From: Polyodon spathula
Lineage: Eukaryota > Chordata > Actinopteri > Acipenseriformes > Polyodontidae
Direction: 5' to 3'
DNA: 64,000 nt
Assembly: GCF_017654505.1 (NCBI RefSeq)
Contig: NC_054570.1
Location: forward strand, 854,074-918,073
In this document: one piece after another, positions 1 through 11,444 of the stretch
How the letters are laid out: each line of letters opens with the position of its first letter
How positions within the stretch are numbered: the stretch's first letter is position 1
Made by a program: the position numbers and the translations under genes
Notes under the pieces: generated by a model
Databases searched by the model: none
The model's input: only the letters and a program-made list of their open reading frames with translations
What the model was told of the DNA's origin: nothing

Positions 1-297
1 GAGTCAGTATCACAGGCGCACTCCTCTCGCGTTTCAGAGTCAGTATCACAGGCGCACTCCTCTCGCGTTTCAGAGTCAGTATCACAGGCGCACTCCTCTC
101 GCGTTTCAGAGTCAGTATCACAGGCGCACTCCTCTCGCGTTTCAGAGTCAGTATCACAGGCGCACTCCTCTCGCGTTTCAGAGTCAGTATCACAGGCGCA
201 CTCCTCTCGCGTTTCAGAGTCAGTATCACAGGCACACTCCTCTCGCGTTTCAGAGTCAGTATCACAGGCGCACTCCTCTCGCGTTTCAGAGTCAGTA
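1..297. repeat. 36-bp minisatellite, about 8 copies
   Basis: A 36-bp unit beginning gagtcagtatcacaggcgca is repeated head to tail eight times with almost no divergence (one g-to-a change near 233). It then decays into related partial units up to about 330. The array probably continues to the left of the window. No coding potential is seen. Confidence 0.95.
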
Positions 298-336
298 TAG
301 TCATCCTCATTTTCAGAGTCAGTATCTCATTTTTTT

Positions 337-1330
337 CGCGTATTGTTCTTCTGTTTCAGGAGCTGCTCTTCAGCTCAGACATAAAACATGAATTGATTTA
401 AACCACTCCGAATATTTGAAACAAAATGAAGTAATCACAAAACCTTGAGACTCGTTATCAGCATTACGAGCCTCTTGATTTAAGTATTGGGTCATGTTAG
501 CCGCGCTGCAGCATGCTTTTCTGAGGTAAACTTTGGGAGATTACTGTTGATATTTCGGATAATACTTAACAACCTATTTCACGTTATCGGGGTATATTTT
601 TTAAAGACTTTATTTCTGTTTTTTAATTATTTCCTGTTTTTGTGAACCGTCAATTAAATGACTTAGATATAAAGTCAATCAGTGGCGCACTTTTCCTTTC
701 AGAAAATCAATGAGTTCCTTAAAGACTGGAGCGAATTCTTCGAAAATAAGCACCGTTATAGGTGTTCTGTGTGGGCCACTGGTTAAAGAAACGGGTTTAT
801 GAAGCCCTTATAGGGTGGTTGTGTCGGGCCACTGGTTAAGGACACGGGTTTAGAACCTGGAGCTGATGCATGGCTCACACACCCTAGTGTTTCAGTATTC
901 TTGTAAAGTCATTTTTTTATTATTGTTCTTCTGTTTCATGGTGCTCCACTCAGACATAAAACATGAATTGATTTAAACCACTCCGAATATTTGAAACAAA
1001 ATGAAGTAATCACAAAACCTTGAGACTCGTTATCAGCATTACGAGCCTCTTGATTTAAGTATTGGGTCATGTTAGCCGCGCTGCAGCATGCTTTTCTGAG
1101 GTAAACTTTGGGAGATTACTGTTGATATTTCGGATAATACTTAACAACCTATTTTACTTATCGGGGTATATTTTTTAAAGACTTTATTTCTGTTTTTTAA
1201 TTATTTCCTGTTTTTGTGAACCGTCAATTAAATGACTTAGATATAAAGTCAATCAGTGTTTTTTCCTTTCAGAAAAAATGAGTTAATTAAAGACTGGAGC
1301 GAATGAAAATAAGCACCGTTCACACACCCT
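337..1330. repeat. Diverged direct duplication of a ~400-bp block
   Basis: The block starting tattgttcttctgtttca at about 341 and running to about 760 recurs from about 920 to 1320. The shared core includes acataaaacatgaattgatt and the following ~330 bp. The second copy carries several short deletions and substitutions, for example around 1155, 1257 and 1280. Between the copies lies a partial unit of the 103-bp satellite described next. No gene is seen. Confidence 0.85.
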
Positions 1331-1339
1331 AGAGCGATG

Positions 1340-2245
1340 CATCTTGTATCTTGTAAAGCGCTTTTTGATGGTGGTCCACTATGAAAGGCGCTAGATATAA
1401 ACGGGTTTAGAACCTGGAGCTGATGCATGGCTCACACACCCTGAAAGTGCTTTATGATGGTGATCCACTATGAAAGGCGCTAGATATAAACGGGTTTAGA
1501 ACCTGCATGGCTCACACACCCTAGTCTCGTATCTTGTAAAGTGCTTTATGATGGTGATCCACTATGAAAGGCGCTAGATATAAACGGGTTTAGAACCTGG
1601 AACTGATGCATGGCTCACACACCCTAGTCTCGTATCTTGTAAAGCGCTTTGTGATGGTGATCCACTATGAAAGGCACTAGATATTGTAAAGTGCTTTGTG
1701 ATGGTGATCCACTATGAAAGGCGCTAGATATAAACGGGTTTAGAACCTGGAGCTGATGCATGGCTCACACACCCTAGTCTTGTATTGTAAAGTGCTTTGT
1801 GATGGTGCTCCACTATGAAAGGCGCTATATAAAGTAAATCTTGGACCTCGACTACGTACCGAAGTGTGTGGGATCAGAGCAATAGAACATTTCACGAAAT
1901 CTCACTACCACTAGGTGATACTTTTGGATCTATATTTGCCCAGATCTATACCTGGAGCTGATGCATTCACACACCCTAGTCTCGTATCTTGTAAAGTGCT
2001 TTATGATGGTGATCCACTATGAAAGGCGCTAGATATAAACGGGTTTAGAACCTGGAGCTGATGCATGGCTCACACACCCTAGTCTCGTATCTTGTAAAGT
2101 GCTTTATGATGGTGATCCACTATGAAAGGCGCTAGATATAAACGGGTTTAGAACCTGGAGCTGATGCATGGTTCACACACCCTAGTCTCGTATCTTGTAA
2201 AGTGCTTTATGATGGTGATCCACTATGAAAGGCGCTAGATATAAA
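1340..2245. repeat. 103-bp satellite derived from a transposon 3' tail
   Basis: The unit is about 103 bp and contains ttgtaaagtgctttatgatg, gatccactatgaaaggcgct and ataaacgggtttagaacctg. Roughly eight full or partial copies occur in direct orientation. The segment around 1784-1832 ends in ggcgctatataaagtaaa, which resembles the 3' tail of common vertebrate SINE/LINE elements, so the satellite may have grown from such a tail (inference). The array runs to within ~45 bp of the C1 exon of the Ig gene on the minus strand. Confidence 0.9.
1836..1947. other. Unreversed (parallel) complement of the 103-bp satellite
   Basis: This stretch does not match the flanking satellite directly or as reverse complement. 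When every base is complemented without reversing the order, it reads as the satellite: aaatcttggacctcgactac corresponds to tttagaacctggagctgatg, and ccactaggtgatactttt to ggtgatccactatgaaaa. The match runs for about 112 bp with a handful of small indels. Normal array sequence resumes on both sides. An ordinary inversion gives a reverse complement and cannot produce this. A data-processing or assembly error is the simplest explanation. Confidence 0.85.
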
Positions 2246-2289
2246 TATATGTATATGTAATCTGCTGTAGTCGACAAAATCGTTCCTAC

Positions 2290-3548
2290 CTGCATAGCTG
2301 ATTCTTGTGTGACTCACTAGACATGTGATTTCAGTGCCAGTGTTCCACACTCCGTTTTCAAACTGCAGGCTGGAGTTCTTGCTATAGGTCCCATCCGAAT
2401 TCAGCATGAATGATCCTTGTTTCTCAATTACTGGTTCCCGGGATGGGGAGTAAACCCAGGACAGGTTCAGATCAGAAGGGTAAAAACCCATGGCGCTGCA
2501 AATCAGGGATCGTCCACGCTGCTTCACTGAGCGAGCGAGGAGTCGGATTTCTGGGGTAGCTGATAAGAATTTATACAACATCAATACAGCATATTGGTCA
2601 ATAATAAATAATGAGGATGTAATTTTAATGTAGGAAATGCAGCTCCACTCGGAATATATCAGCATTTTAATTCTACGTGCCTTTTTTGCCATCTCAAAGT
2701 CTTATCTACCAATTATCTAATGTCTGTGTGTGTGTCTGTGTCTGTATGTCTCTGTGTGTGTGCTGTGTCTGTGTGTCTCTGTGTGTGTGCTGTGTTTGTT
2801 TAAAATGCATGGCAGGTATTTAAATGAACAGTATTTTGATGGGTTTGGGTTTGATGGCAAGGGTTAGTTGCAAAGGGAAAGACTGTACTAAGTTTTTGTT
2901 AACATGGTTATGTGACAGTGATCCCCAAATATCTGTTCAATAAACCATGTCTGGTTAATAAAGTCAAATAACATTTTTAGGTGTATTTATATGTCTGTAG
3001 ATCATTTAATTCACTAGAAGTAATATTTACACTGCGATAGAATTGCAATGGGGCTATAGTGTTAAATAATAATGTTTGTTGTTGTCGATGTCAGTTATTG
3101 TACTCTTGAAAATACTGTACAAACAGACACTGACAAATAAACATGAAGAAAAAACACCACTGATAAAGCAGTTGTGTTTTAAACAGATAGATATTTACCT
3201 TTCACAAAAAGTAATATTTTGTTCACAATCTGGTCTTTCGCAGCTCTGTAAAAATGTACATGACAGCTATACTCTCCTTCATCGTACGCGCTGACATTAC
3301 GGATGGTGAGGATTTCGTAGCTGTGATTTTCACTCTGGAAAATAGATATTCTGCTGTTTTCTTCGAGGGGCTCTTCTTTGAAAGATCTCTTCTCCTGGTG
3401 TGCTGATTTCATGTACCAGTGGTATACAAACACCGGCAATCCAGTCTGGTTCTTCAGAGCGCAAGTAATGTTCACAGTCTGTCCTGGAGCGACTGTAAGA
3501 GACTCCGGGTACTGAAGAAATTGTACCGCGATACACACTGGAGCATCT

Positions 3549-3595
<47 letters not shown>

Positions 3596-4125
3596 TACAA
3601 GACGAATATATTGATTTTCAATATTTTCTGATAAACAAACCAATAATAAAAAAAAAACTAAATATTGTATTAATTCAAAGAAATATTTAGAATAACAAGA
3701 GCCTACAACTAGAAATATGAAATAATAATACTAATAATAAAATGAATCGATATCGATGTTATTTTGATGATTAATAACAAAACATGACCATGACATTGAT
3801 TTCTGTGATTATATATGAATAAGGTTTATGCTGAACATTAATATAAGTGCGCTGTGCTGGTTTAAAATCTGCAGATAAGAAAAGGGTCAATTTGATGCAC
3901 GTTTATAAATGAACACTAATGATGTGTGATCAACGGGTTTGGTCATAATAAACCATTACTAATAAAATGCAAAATGCGTATGCCGTAAATGCGTATTAAT
4001 AGAATCTGAAACAAAAGTCTATTCATGATTTATAAATTATTAATCCTGGTTTAATGTTATTTAAGTAGCTACATTAATAAACAATACAGTTATGAATTAA
4101 GTTATTGTCTTTTTTTAAGGCAATC

Positions 4126-4188
<63 letters not shown>

Positions 4189-4948
4189 TATATTCTAGGC
4201 TAGTCAGTTATCGATAAACCAGCTTCAGGATCAGAGTATAAATTGTAAACGCATACTGAAAGTGTCATTAAGCTTGTTATAAGATGTCACAAAGCTGTCC
4301 ACTAATAATATATCTTTTAAATTGCATTGTAAAGGACAGAAATACCTAATTAATATTAATCAACAATTTTAAAACATTTTGCAAATCCTAAAGGTCATTT
4401 TATAAAGCAAATGCTGAATTATATAAAAAAAAAAAGTTTGTCTACTTTATCATAGAGTAGTGTGTAAATTTATTCGAACAACCTGTTGCTTCTGGAGTTT
4501 ATCAGACTCTTTTCTTGACAAAGTAGCAATTGTACAAAAGCAAGTCTGTGGATGCAACTTCAAGAAAAATTGAAAAATTGAATCAAATTACACAGACGGT
4601 TTTGAGAAAGCACACAGGCACAATGCCAAGAAGATGCCAAGCTGTTACTGATGTCAAAAAGGCCCATACCAAATATTAACATTAAACAACTTTTCGGACA
4701 TTGCTGTGTTTTTAGTTTTTAACTCACTTCGTGTAAGATGTGCTTGCAATAATGAGTAATTTCGTGTGAAAAGCTCAATAAATGACAAATCTTGAGGTGT
4801 TCAAATACATTTTACACTACTGTATAGATATATAATGCACGCAATAGAAACACAACATAAAGGCTATGTATCTGCATAACACACACACACGATACTCACT
4901 TAGCCAGATGAACATGAAAAATAAGGTTTCCGCTTTGTAGCGTTCCAT
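2290..4948 (-). CDS. Immunoglobulin V-C1 cell-surface receptor, partial (SIRP/B7-like layout)
   Basis: Three exons read on the minus strand, all joined in phase 1 as usual for Ig domains. Exon 4900-4948 encodes a leader starting MERYKAETLFFMFIWL. Exon 3199-3546 encodes a V-set domain with the first Cys in NITCALK, the core Trp in YHWYMK and the DEGEYSC second-Cys motif. Exon 2290-2559 encodes a C1-set domain with LICSAMGFYP, the core Trp in LSWVY and the CLVSHT motif typical of C1 domains. Several N-glycosylation sequons are present (NIT, NQT, NHS, NVS, NSS). The donor after the C1 exon (AG|gtagga at 2289) implies further exons, but the sequence to the left is satellite and no transmembrane exon is visible. 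The leader-V-C1 order fits SIRP, B7 or similar receptors, and I cannot assign an orthologue. If it has a charged transmembrane residue it could pair with the nearby DAP10/DAP12 adaptors (inference). Confidence 0.8.
3551..3592. repeat. (TAA)n microsatellite
   Basis: About 14 units lie directly upstream (on the minus strand) of the V-exon acceptor of the Ig gene. They interrupt what would normally be a polypyrimidine tract; on the transcript strand it reads (TTA)n, so it remains T-rich. Confidence 0.9.
4128..4186. repeat. (AT)n microsatellite
   Basis: Pure AT dinucleotide run of about 58 bp in intron 1 of the Ig V-C1 gene. Confidence 0.95.
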
Positions 4949-5644
4949 TGCTGTGAACCAAGGGTTGCACTATTTTCGTTGTAAACTAAAATTAGAATCT
5001 CCTCTGAGTCGTATAAAAAAAGCCTTTAGCCACTGTTTAATGAATTAGGGTGGTCTTCCGGTAAGGCGCGGCTTACATTTAGATTCATATCAAATGTGAA
5101 AATAAAACGTGGTCTCATCAAACGATCTAGAACAGCGGTAGATCTAAATACCAGCGTCCGGTAACTAATCAAATACCACCTGTCTAGCGTTCACATGTTT
5201 GTACATACAAAACGAACCCTAAAAGACTTTGTAATTTCAATTTCAGATAAAAGGAACTGACCTTTGTATTTGTGTGTGTTTCGTTTCAGCAAACAGAAGT
5301 TACGATTAGGAACTTTTTTTCTTTTGTAGATTAGGTTTTAGCATCAGGCTTCGTGAAAAAGATGGATCTGAAGTTTAGAGAGTTTTTTTATGTGGTCTGT
5401 TAATTGCATTGGAGATGCTTCTCTTCCCCTGTAATTTTGTACAGCTACCTATTATCTCCTGAAAATGCTTGTGCAGCTAATTCTTCTGCAGTGCCACATT
5501 GCTGATATGGGCACAGGCTCTGAAAGGGACAGCAAACCTCCCTGGTTCTTCTAGCGTTGCCATTGTTTGACTGCAGCACTACATGAGTTGCTGGCTGGTG
5601 CCCCAGTCACCTTAGTTCCATTGGATAGTCGCCCCCCGCCCTTT

Positions 5645-5860
5645 GTCAGTGTGTGGATCTCCAGTGAATCTGCCCTCCGCCAGTGTGTGGATCTGCCAGT
5701 GAATCTGCCCTCTGCCAGTGTGTGGATCTGCCAGTGAATCTGCCCTCTGCCAGTGTGTGGATCTGCCAGTGAATCTGCCCTCTGTCAGTGTGTGGATCTG
5801 CCCTCTGTCAGTGTGTGGATCTGCCAGTGGATCTGCCCTCTGCCAGTGTTTGGATCTGTG
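5645..5860. repeat. 35-bp minisatellite, about six copies
   Basis: Direct repeats of a unit containing cagtgtgtggatctgccagt followed by gaatctgccctct. One unit is truncated near 5790. Confidence 0.9.
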
Positions 5861-5940
5861 AGCATGTGAGCATTCCAGGGCCTTTGACAGAACTCTGGCC
5901 TCTGCTTATGTTTCACAATCAGTCACATGACCTACTGTAA

Positions 5941-6034
5941 GAAACACGGGTCCTGGTACAATGTGTTAAACACAACCTGCCTGGATAGAAACACGGGTCC
6001 TGGTACAGTGTATTAAACACAACCTGCCTGGATA
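5941..6034. repeat. 47-bp tandem duplication
   Basis: Two copies of a block starting gaaacacgggtcctggtaca at 5941 and 5988, with two or three mismatches, followed by a short third start at 6035. Confidence 0.85.
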
Positions 6035-7720
6035 GAAACACAGAAACCGTTTGGACAAACCTACTTAAAATACATGTTTTGGATTGAGGAAGAGGAAATG
6101 TCATGTAGGCTGCTGGTGCAGTCACCAGCAACAGCATTGCCACTGTCACACCTAGTCTTTAATTCAGCACCCGATTATGTGAATATCTGAATAGGTCAAT
6201 GCATCAAATATCCTGGCGCTTAGACACAGTACAGGATATACCATGCATGTTTTTATTGCAGAGCAGCTGCGCAGTCTCTACAATAGCAGGGTCCAGGTCC
6301 CCGGGTCGCTCACCTCCTGCGTGTTTTCTTGTAGTATCACAAAGACCAAGAATAAAGCAGCGTTTGTAAGTTCCAATCCGCCCTGCTGAACCCTTTCCCC
6401 TTCCTGCAGTGCCAGGAGCCCCGCTCCGCCCGCCCCGCTCTGCCCTACTCCTCTGCTAAACTTGACTTGGAGGGGATCCATAACGGGACTGAATTACAGA
6501 AACAGCTGCTCTTGACACAGGCGCACTCATAACATACAAACAACGAAAATATATAATAAGTGGGCTGCGAACAAGGAAGGAAACAGTCTATAGCTTTTTT
6601 CGTTTCCAATCTCATAGAAAGGGGGATCGTATTTTTAGGTAAGTAGTTTTTTTATGCCCAGCAAACTTCTATTTTCTTTTTTGAAGTTTTTTTTTCACTC
6701 CCACCCACACACACACACACACGCAGAGGTCAATTGTGTAGCAGCTGTTTATCTGTCTGGGTTGCTTGCTTTTTTCAGTACCGTTATAAACGCGACAAGG
6801 GCAATTACAAACATGTCGTGTCTTTTAAAACGTAAAGCTATATATAACACAAGCTACTATGCACTGATTATTTACTTTTATGTCAAAGTTGAAATGTTGC
6901 ATGTTAATATTTTTCATGTATTAAACAATACGCATATACACGAATAATCAATAAATAAATAAATAAATAAATAAATACATGAATAGTGTTGGGAGTTAGG
7001 AGAATCATATCATTGTACCCGACGGTTGGGATGACTCCACCCTGTAAATAAAAGAGCTCTAACTTTTCCTTTCACTTGCTTCCCGTGACGTGTATGTCTA
7101 TTTCCAAAAACAACCTAAATTTAAACCAGCTGTGCGTGTAACCGAGCTGTACCCCATGCTTCCCATAGAGTGATCTTTCAACTGTTCACTACGCACACTT
7201 TTCTGGTCTGAGGCGGCAGTGTGTGTCAAGTCTCTAGAAACTTAACTTTGGCTTTACCCGTGCATTGACATGAGATGCATTTTTTCCCTAAACTTTTTTT
7301 CTAAAATAAATAAATAAATAAATAAATAGACAGGCATAGTGTTTATTTAAACTTCCAATGTTGTGAACTGTGAATTACCAGAATGCGTTTGTGAACATTC
7401 TTTCCACCTCATTCTGAATTGCATTGCTAGTTTTCCACTCGTCACAAAGTTTGTACTCATACATTTTTTAAATGTTTTTTTTCAAAGTCAGTGAATTCAT
7501 TCTATTCAGTTTGATGTTAATAAAATGACTGGGGTGTTGTGGGAATCTCTCACAACAGTCTAGAAAAGTTGAGTGCATTTAATTATTTTTAAAGCCGTGT
7601 GAATAGGGATCGATGTTTTAAAGTATGGATTTGACTTCTGAGAGGTACGTCCAGAGACATTACAGATACATTCCTGTCCCGTTGTTTTGAACCTGGGCTG
7701 TGTTTCTGTTCTCTAGGGCC

Positions 7721-10423
7721 ATGGACCTCCCACTTCTGCTGGCGATCTGCAGCTTTGGAGCCTCAGCTCTGGGTGAGTCACTGCCTGTTACAAATGTTAG
7801 AGAACTAGTGGAAATAAGAGAGATCTGTTAGAGCATTTTACAGCAACCGGGAACCCCTTGAATTACATAAAACACTTATTTTTAGTGGCAGCCCTTGTGA
7901 TTCTCCAGTACTGTAAAACGCTCCAACATTTTTTTTAAAGAAAAAGGACAGTCCCCTAAAAAATTAAATGCTATTACATACAGGTTATGCCATCTCTTAT
8001 GGTAAAAGTACAGTGGGAATCTGATTTTATGTAACTTGCATTTGAGACACAGCACATCAGATAGATTGACATTGGGATTGTGGCAGCCGCTCTTGTATCC
8101 CAGGCTGCTGTGTCTGGAAAGTTATTCCTCCATTTCTACCCCTGAGCTTCCCTGAAGAAATCAGAGGCTGATTGAAGAATCTTCAATAATTCAGAATCTT
8201 CAACAATTCAGACTCTTCAACAATTCCACCAGAACACTGTAGAGACAGATTCTGAACCAGTGCAGCACTAATGTGTTTTTTAAACCCAGAGCAGACACGT
8301 TACAGTTAACTTAATATATGTTAGTGCAATGGGCCTCAGTCCTAAACCAATCCATACATCAACTAAACAATCTGACTTCCTTAACATCTACAAGTATACA
8401 CTCTAAATATATGTACTTGAGTTCATGTGAAGATGGGACGGTGATTAATACACAGTTTTTTTTTCTTACTCAGTTAGCAGTGCTGCAGACCTGGAAGGAG
8501 GTAAGATAAAGGTTTCTGTGCATTTAATGAAACCACACATTATCTAGCTCCTGTAAAGAATTCCCTTGTATTTTCTACAGGCATCTCTTTTATTTACTGA
8601 TATGTTTTCCCGTGATATGTTGTACCCTTGAAGAGTGTTCAGAAATTGTCCCACAATGTTTATGTGTACCATTAAGAAAAATGAAATGAACCTCTAAATA
8701 ATTCAAAGGTATTTTAACGCATGTTGTTGTTGTTTGTTTTTCTCTCTTCAGACCAGTCATTGAAGGAAGATGACCCTTTTTATTATAGTGAGTTAAGCAC
8801 ACATATTCAAAGTATAAGAAACCTGCTGATTAATGTTACGTTAACATATTTAATTACATGCTGCTTTGTAGTTTGCCCATATCCTTAACAAAAAAAAAAA
8901 AACAGTCAAAATTAGAACAATTTGACATTTCAAAATCTAACATGAAATGCTACTAGTATTATGGCTTCCGATAGACTTTTGCAATTTTGTAGTTTCTTTC
9001 ATTACATGATGTTAAATAAAAAAATCTAAATGATGTTCATATAGTTGTTTTTTAAATTATGTCTCAATCCTAAAATTCTAGGTGGTGCAAAACTTTTTGC
9101 CAGAGCTGTGTTTTAGAATATTAACTGTCCACAGTTATTGATTTTGCATCACTAGAAGTATAAAGATGTAAGAGGAAGTCAGGAAGTATAATAATGAGTA
9201 ACAATAATGATCTGCTGTGTTTCAGATTACAAGACCCTATGGATTGGGGGGCTGGTCTTCGCTGTGGTCTTGTTCCTAATGGGAATCATCCTCATCCTCA
9301 GTAAGTGAACTGACCCCTGAAAGAGGATCTGGATACAATCTAAATGAATGTGCTGCCATAGCCATTATATAGCAAAGCTATGGAGGCTCCATGAACTTTA
9401 ATTTAATTCAGGGGACTGAATGACACATAATTCCAATGTTATTATGCATAATTACAATGTACTTCATGTGGAAATAAACTCAAGATCATTGAGCTCTGGA
9501 GGGATAATGAGTGCTCTAATCTCATTGGCTGGGAGGTTTACAATGCACTTCAATGGTAATAAGCTACAAACTGTAGCAGGAATGCACGCTGGATCTTAAA
9601 GCTTTGTAAGCACACCTTTCATTCTGAACAGATTCTCTGTGTTTTCATTGCAGGCAGAAAGTGTCGTTGCAAGTTCAACCAGCAGCAGCCGTAAGTGACT
9701 TCCCTCAGGTTCCTAATCGTCTTTCTTTAACATCCTGTCAGAATATCAGCATTGTCAGTTTAATAAATAAATATGCATGTACTTAGTGTTACTATATTGT
9801 CTGTTCAACCTTAAACATTTCAACTCCCCCCCAGCAGTGCCCTTGGTACCAAGGTCTATTTAATGAAAGTTGAATAACATTTTATTTTCATCTCATTTTT
9901 AGAACTGGTGAACCTGACGAAGAGGTGGGCAGTCTGAGAGCATCGATCAGACGTGAGTGTCGTGAGTAAAGCATATATTGTAAACAGGAGTGTCTGATAG
10001 AGATGCTTTATTGCTACAGGCTTGTGTCATTGGTACAGTGATATTGTAAAGAGATGCTTTATTACTACAGGCTTGTCCCCTGTCCTCTCAAACAAGACAC
10101 ATGGTTTGCTTCCTGGGAGCTGGGAGAGCTTACACATATAAACTATAACCTCCTGCTGCTGGAAGTGGTCGCGGGAACTTGTCTATTAGTCTCATACTTG
10201 GCCTTGGACACAGACCCTGTCTAACACTAACATTGAACTGTATATATTTTACCCAGAGTAACACTAGGCAGTCCAACATTAGTGTGAAAACAGATGGTGG
10301 TGGCTTGTGTTAAGACTGACTTTGCATGATGTTAACGGACTTTATTATGGTCTCTTTTAAATGCTTGTTCTTCCAACCTTGCCTCCCTTGTCATTGATAG
10401 GAATGTCTTCTAGGAGGCAGTAA
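7721..10423 (+). CDS. FXYD1: FXYD1 (phospholemman), Na,K-ATPase regulator
   Basis: Seven coding exons: 7721-7772, 8474-8500, 8752-8787, 9226-9300, 9654-9690, 9903-9952 and 10401-10423 (300 bp, 99 aa plus stop). The protein has a leader (MDLPLLLAICSFGASALG), a short acidic ectodomain, the FXYD signature region, one transmembrane helix (IGGLVFAVVLFLMGIILIL) and a basic cytoplasmic tail. The stretch SRKCRCKFNQQQ then TGEPDEE, and the tail SIRRMSSRRQ, are close to mammalian phospholemman (SRRCRCKFNQQQ, SIRRLSTRRR). The RRxS site for PKA/PKC phosphorylation is therefore conserved. FXYD1 binds the Na,K-ATPase alpha subunit, and phosphorylation relieves inhibition. Oddity: splicing 8787 to 9226 gives PFYYN instead of PFxYD. 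An acceptor before the ATG (7716) indicates a non-coding first exon. Confidence 0.92.
8818..9110 (-). mobile_element. Tc1/mariner-type MITE, degraded copy A
   Basis: Located in FXYD1 intron 3. The right end (gtggtgcaaaactttttgcc to agctgtg at 9110) is the inverted terminal repeat of the element seen intact at 50601-50946. Internal landmarks such as attatggcttccgatagact and tgtctcaatcctaaaattct match that element in reverse orientation. The other end is too worn to define. Confidence 0.75.
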
Positions 10424-10823
10424 ATACTGGACAGGTCTCAGGTGAGTCAAATAGGCTGCATGGTCATTGCTGTGAGTCATATCCTGTGTTGCCACCCTCC
10501 TAAATCCTTCATGCAGACTTTAAGGAGGAGAGAGACTGAGTTAGATTATTATCTTAAAAACTGCTTGTCCTATTCTGATTCCACTCACTGTGGACTTAAC
10601 TGGGAATTACTGATCCCTGAAGTGTGCAAAGGAGCTACTCAGAATTACCCGACTGCCTTTTGTGCTTTGTCGTGCTACCTGTATCATCCAGCAGGGGGCA
10701 GTGGTGCTTCACAATTTGACAATCTGAACGACAGAGTGGTCATACAGTTCACCTGCTCTGTTCCTAGCATGCTGCTTCTAGTTATGCTTTAGCCTGACCT
10801 CCCGTCTCTCTTTTGTGTTTCAG

Positions 10824-11060
10824 AAGGAGTCCCTGAGATTTAAGATGTCCCAAACAGTACACTACCTATACAGGGTGCCAGGGACAGAAGACTGCACTCA
10901 AGCAGATAGTAAATAATTGTGCTCAGCAGCCTGAATATCGACCTAACCAGCTTCAAAACTTTTTATGTGGTGCTTAAGAATGTAAAAAAAGGAAATATTT
11001 TTGTTTGTTTTTGTTTTAATATAGCGTTCCTGCAGTGACAGGCAATAAAGTTTTCAATCA
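10824..11060 (+). terminator. FXYD1: FXYD1 3' UTR exon with polyadenylation signal
   Basis: The stop exon carries a good donor 18 bases past the stop (cag|gtgagt at 10442). A strong acceptor (ttttgtgtttcag) precedes 10824. An AATAAA signal lies at 11044-11049 in a T-rich context. I infer that the 3' UTR is split across two exons. An alternative reading would splice exon 9952 straight to 10824, giving the short tail QGVPEI and skipping the phosphorylation motif. Confidence 0.65.
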
Positions 11061-11444
11061 CGTCTATACCTGTTATTTATTAATTTGTTGATTTATTGAT
11101 TTATATGTATCAATTACTTCATACAGAGTAAGGGGCTCATGATGCTTATGGATTTTGAACGCAGGATTCCCAAACCAAATCGGAATTGTTTGATTGTCCT
11201 TCAATACTGGTTAACAAGGCATATCAGCTTGGTATTACTGGAGTTTTAGCGCTGCCAAAGCTTTTACAATGTTACAGATTTGTTTGCTCTGCAAATCCAC
11301 CCCTGGCACTCATTCTGTAATATTCAGAAGCTGCATCTGTCTGCTGTAAATCAGTACTGTCTGTCACTTGGACCGGGCTTAACTGAGTCCCGCACAAAAG
11401 ATTAATTCTCAAACTGAACGCAGTTCGAATTCAAGGAAACACAT

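Larger units (their letters stand above)
4949..7720. other. Intergenic between Ig gene and FXYD1
   Basis: No coding exon could be supported. It holds a 35-bp minisatellite (5645-5860), a 47-bp duplication (5941-6034) and small (AAAT)n and (CA)n tracts near 6709, 6952 and 7305. Because the Ig gene and FXYD1 are divergent, promoters of both should lie here. A 5' non-coding exon of FXYD1 is expected, since an acceptor (ctctag at 7711-7716) sits just before its ATG. Confidence 0.6.

Noticed and set aside
1..300. CRISPR-like regular repeats
   Set aside because: The 36-bp units are contiguous with no spacers, in a vertebrate genome; it is a minisatellite.
10442..10792. 116-codon ORF in the last FXYD1 intron
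   Set aside because: It begins at the splice donor and contains no recognisable motif; chance ORF in intron and UTR sequence.
10824..10842. Alternative last coding exon of FXYD1 (tail QGVPEI)
   Set aside because: The exon at 10401-10423 gives RMSSRRQ, which matches the conserved phospholemman tail, so it was preferred; 10824 is treated as 3' UTR.
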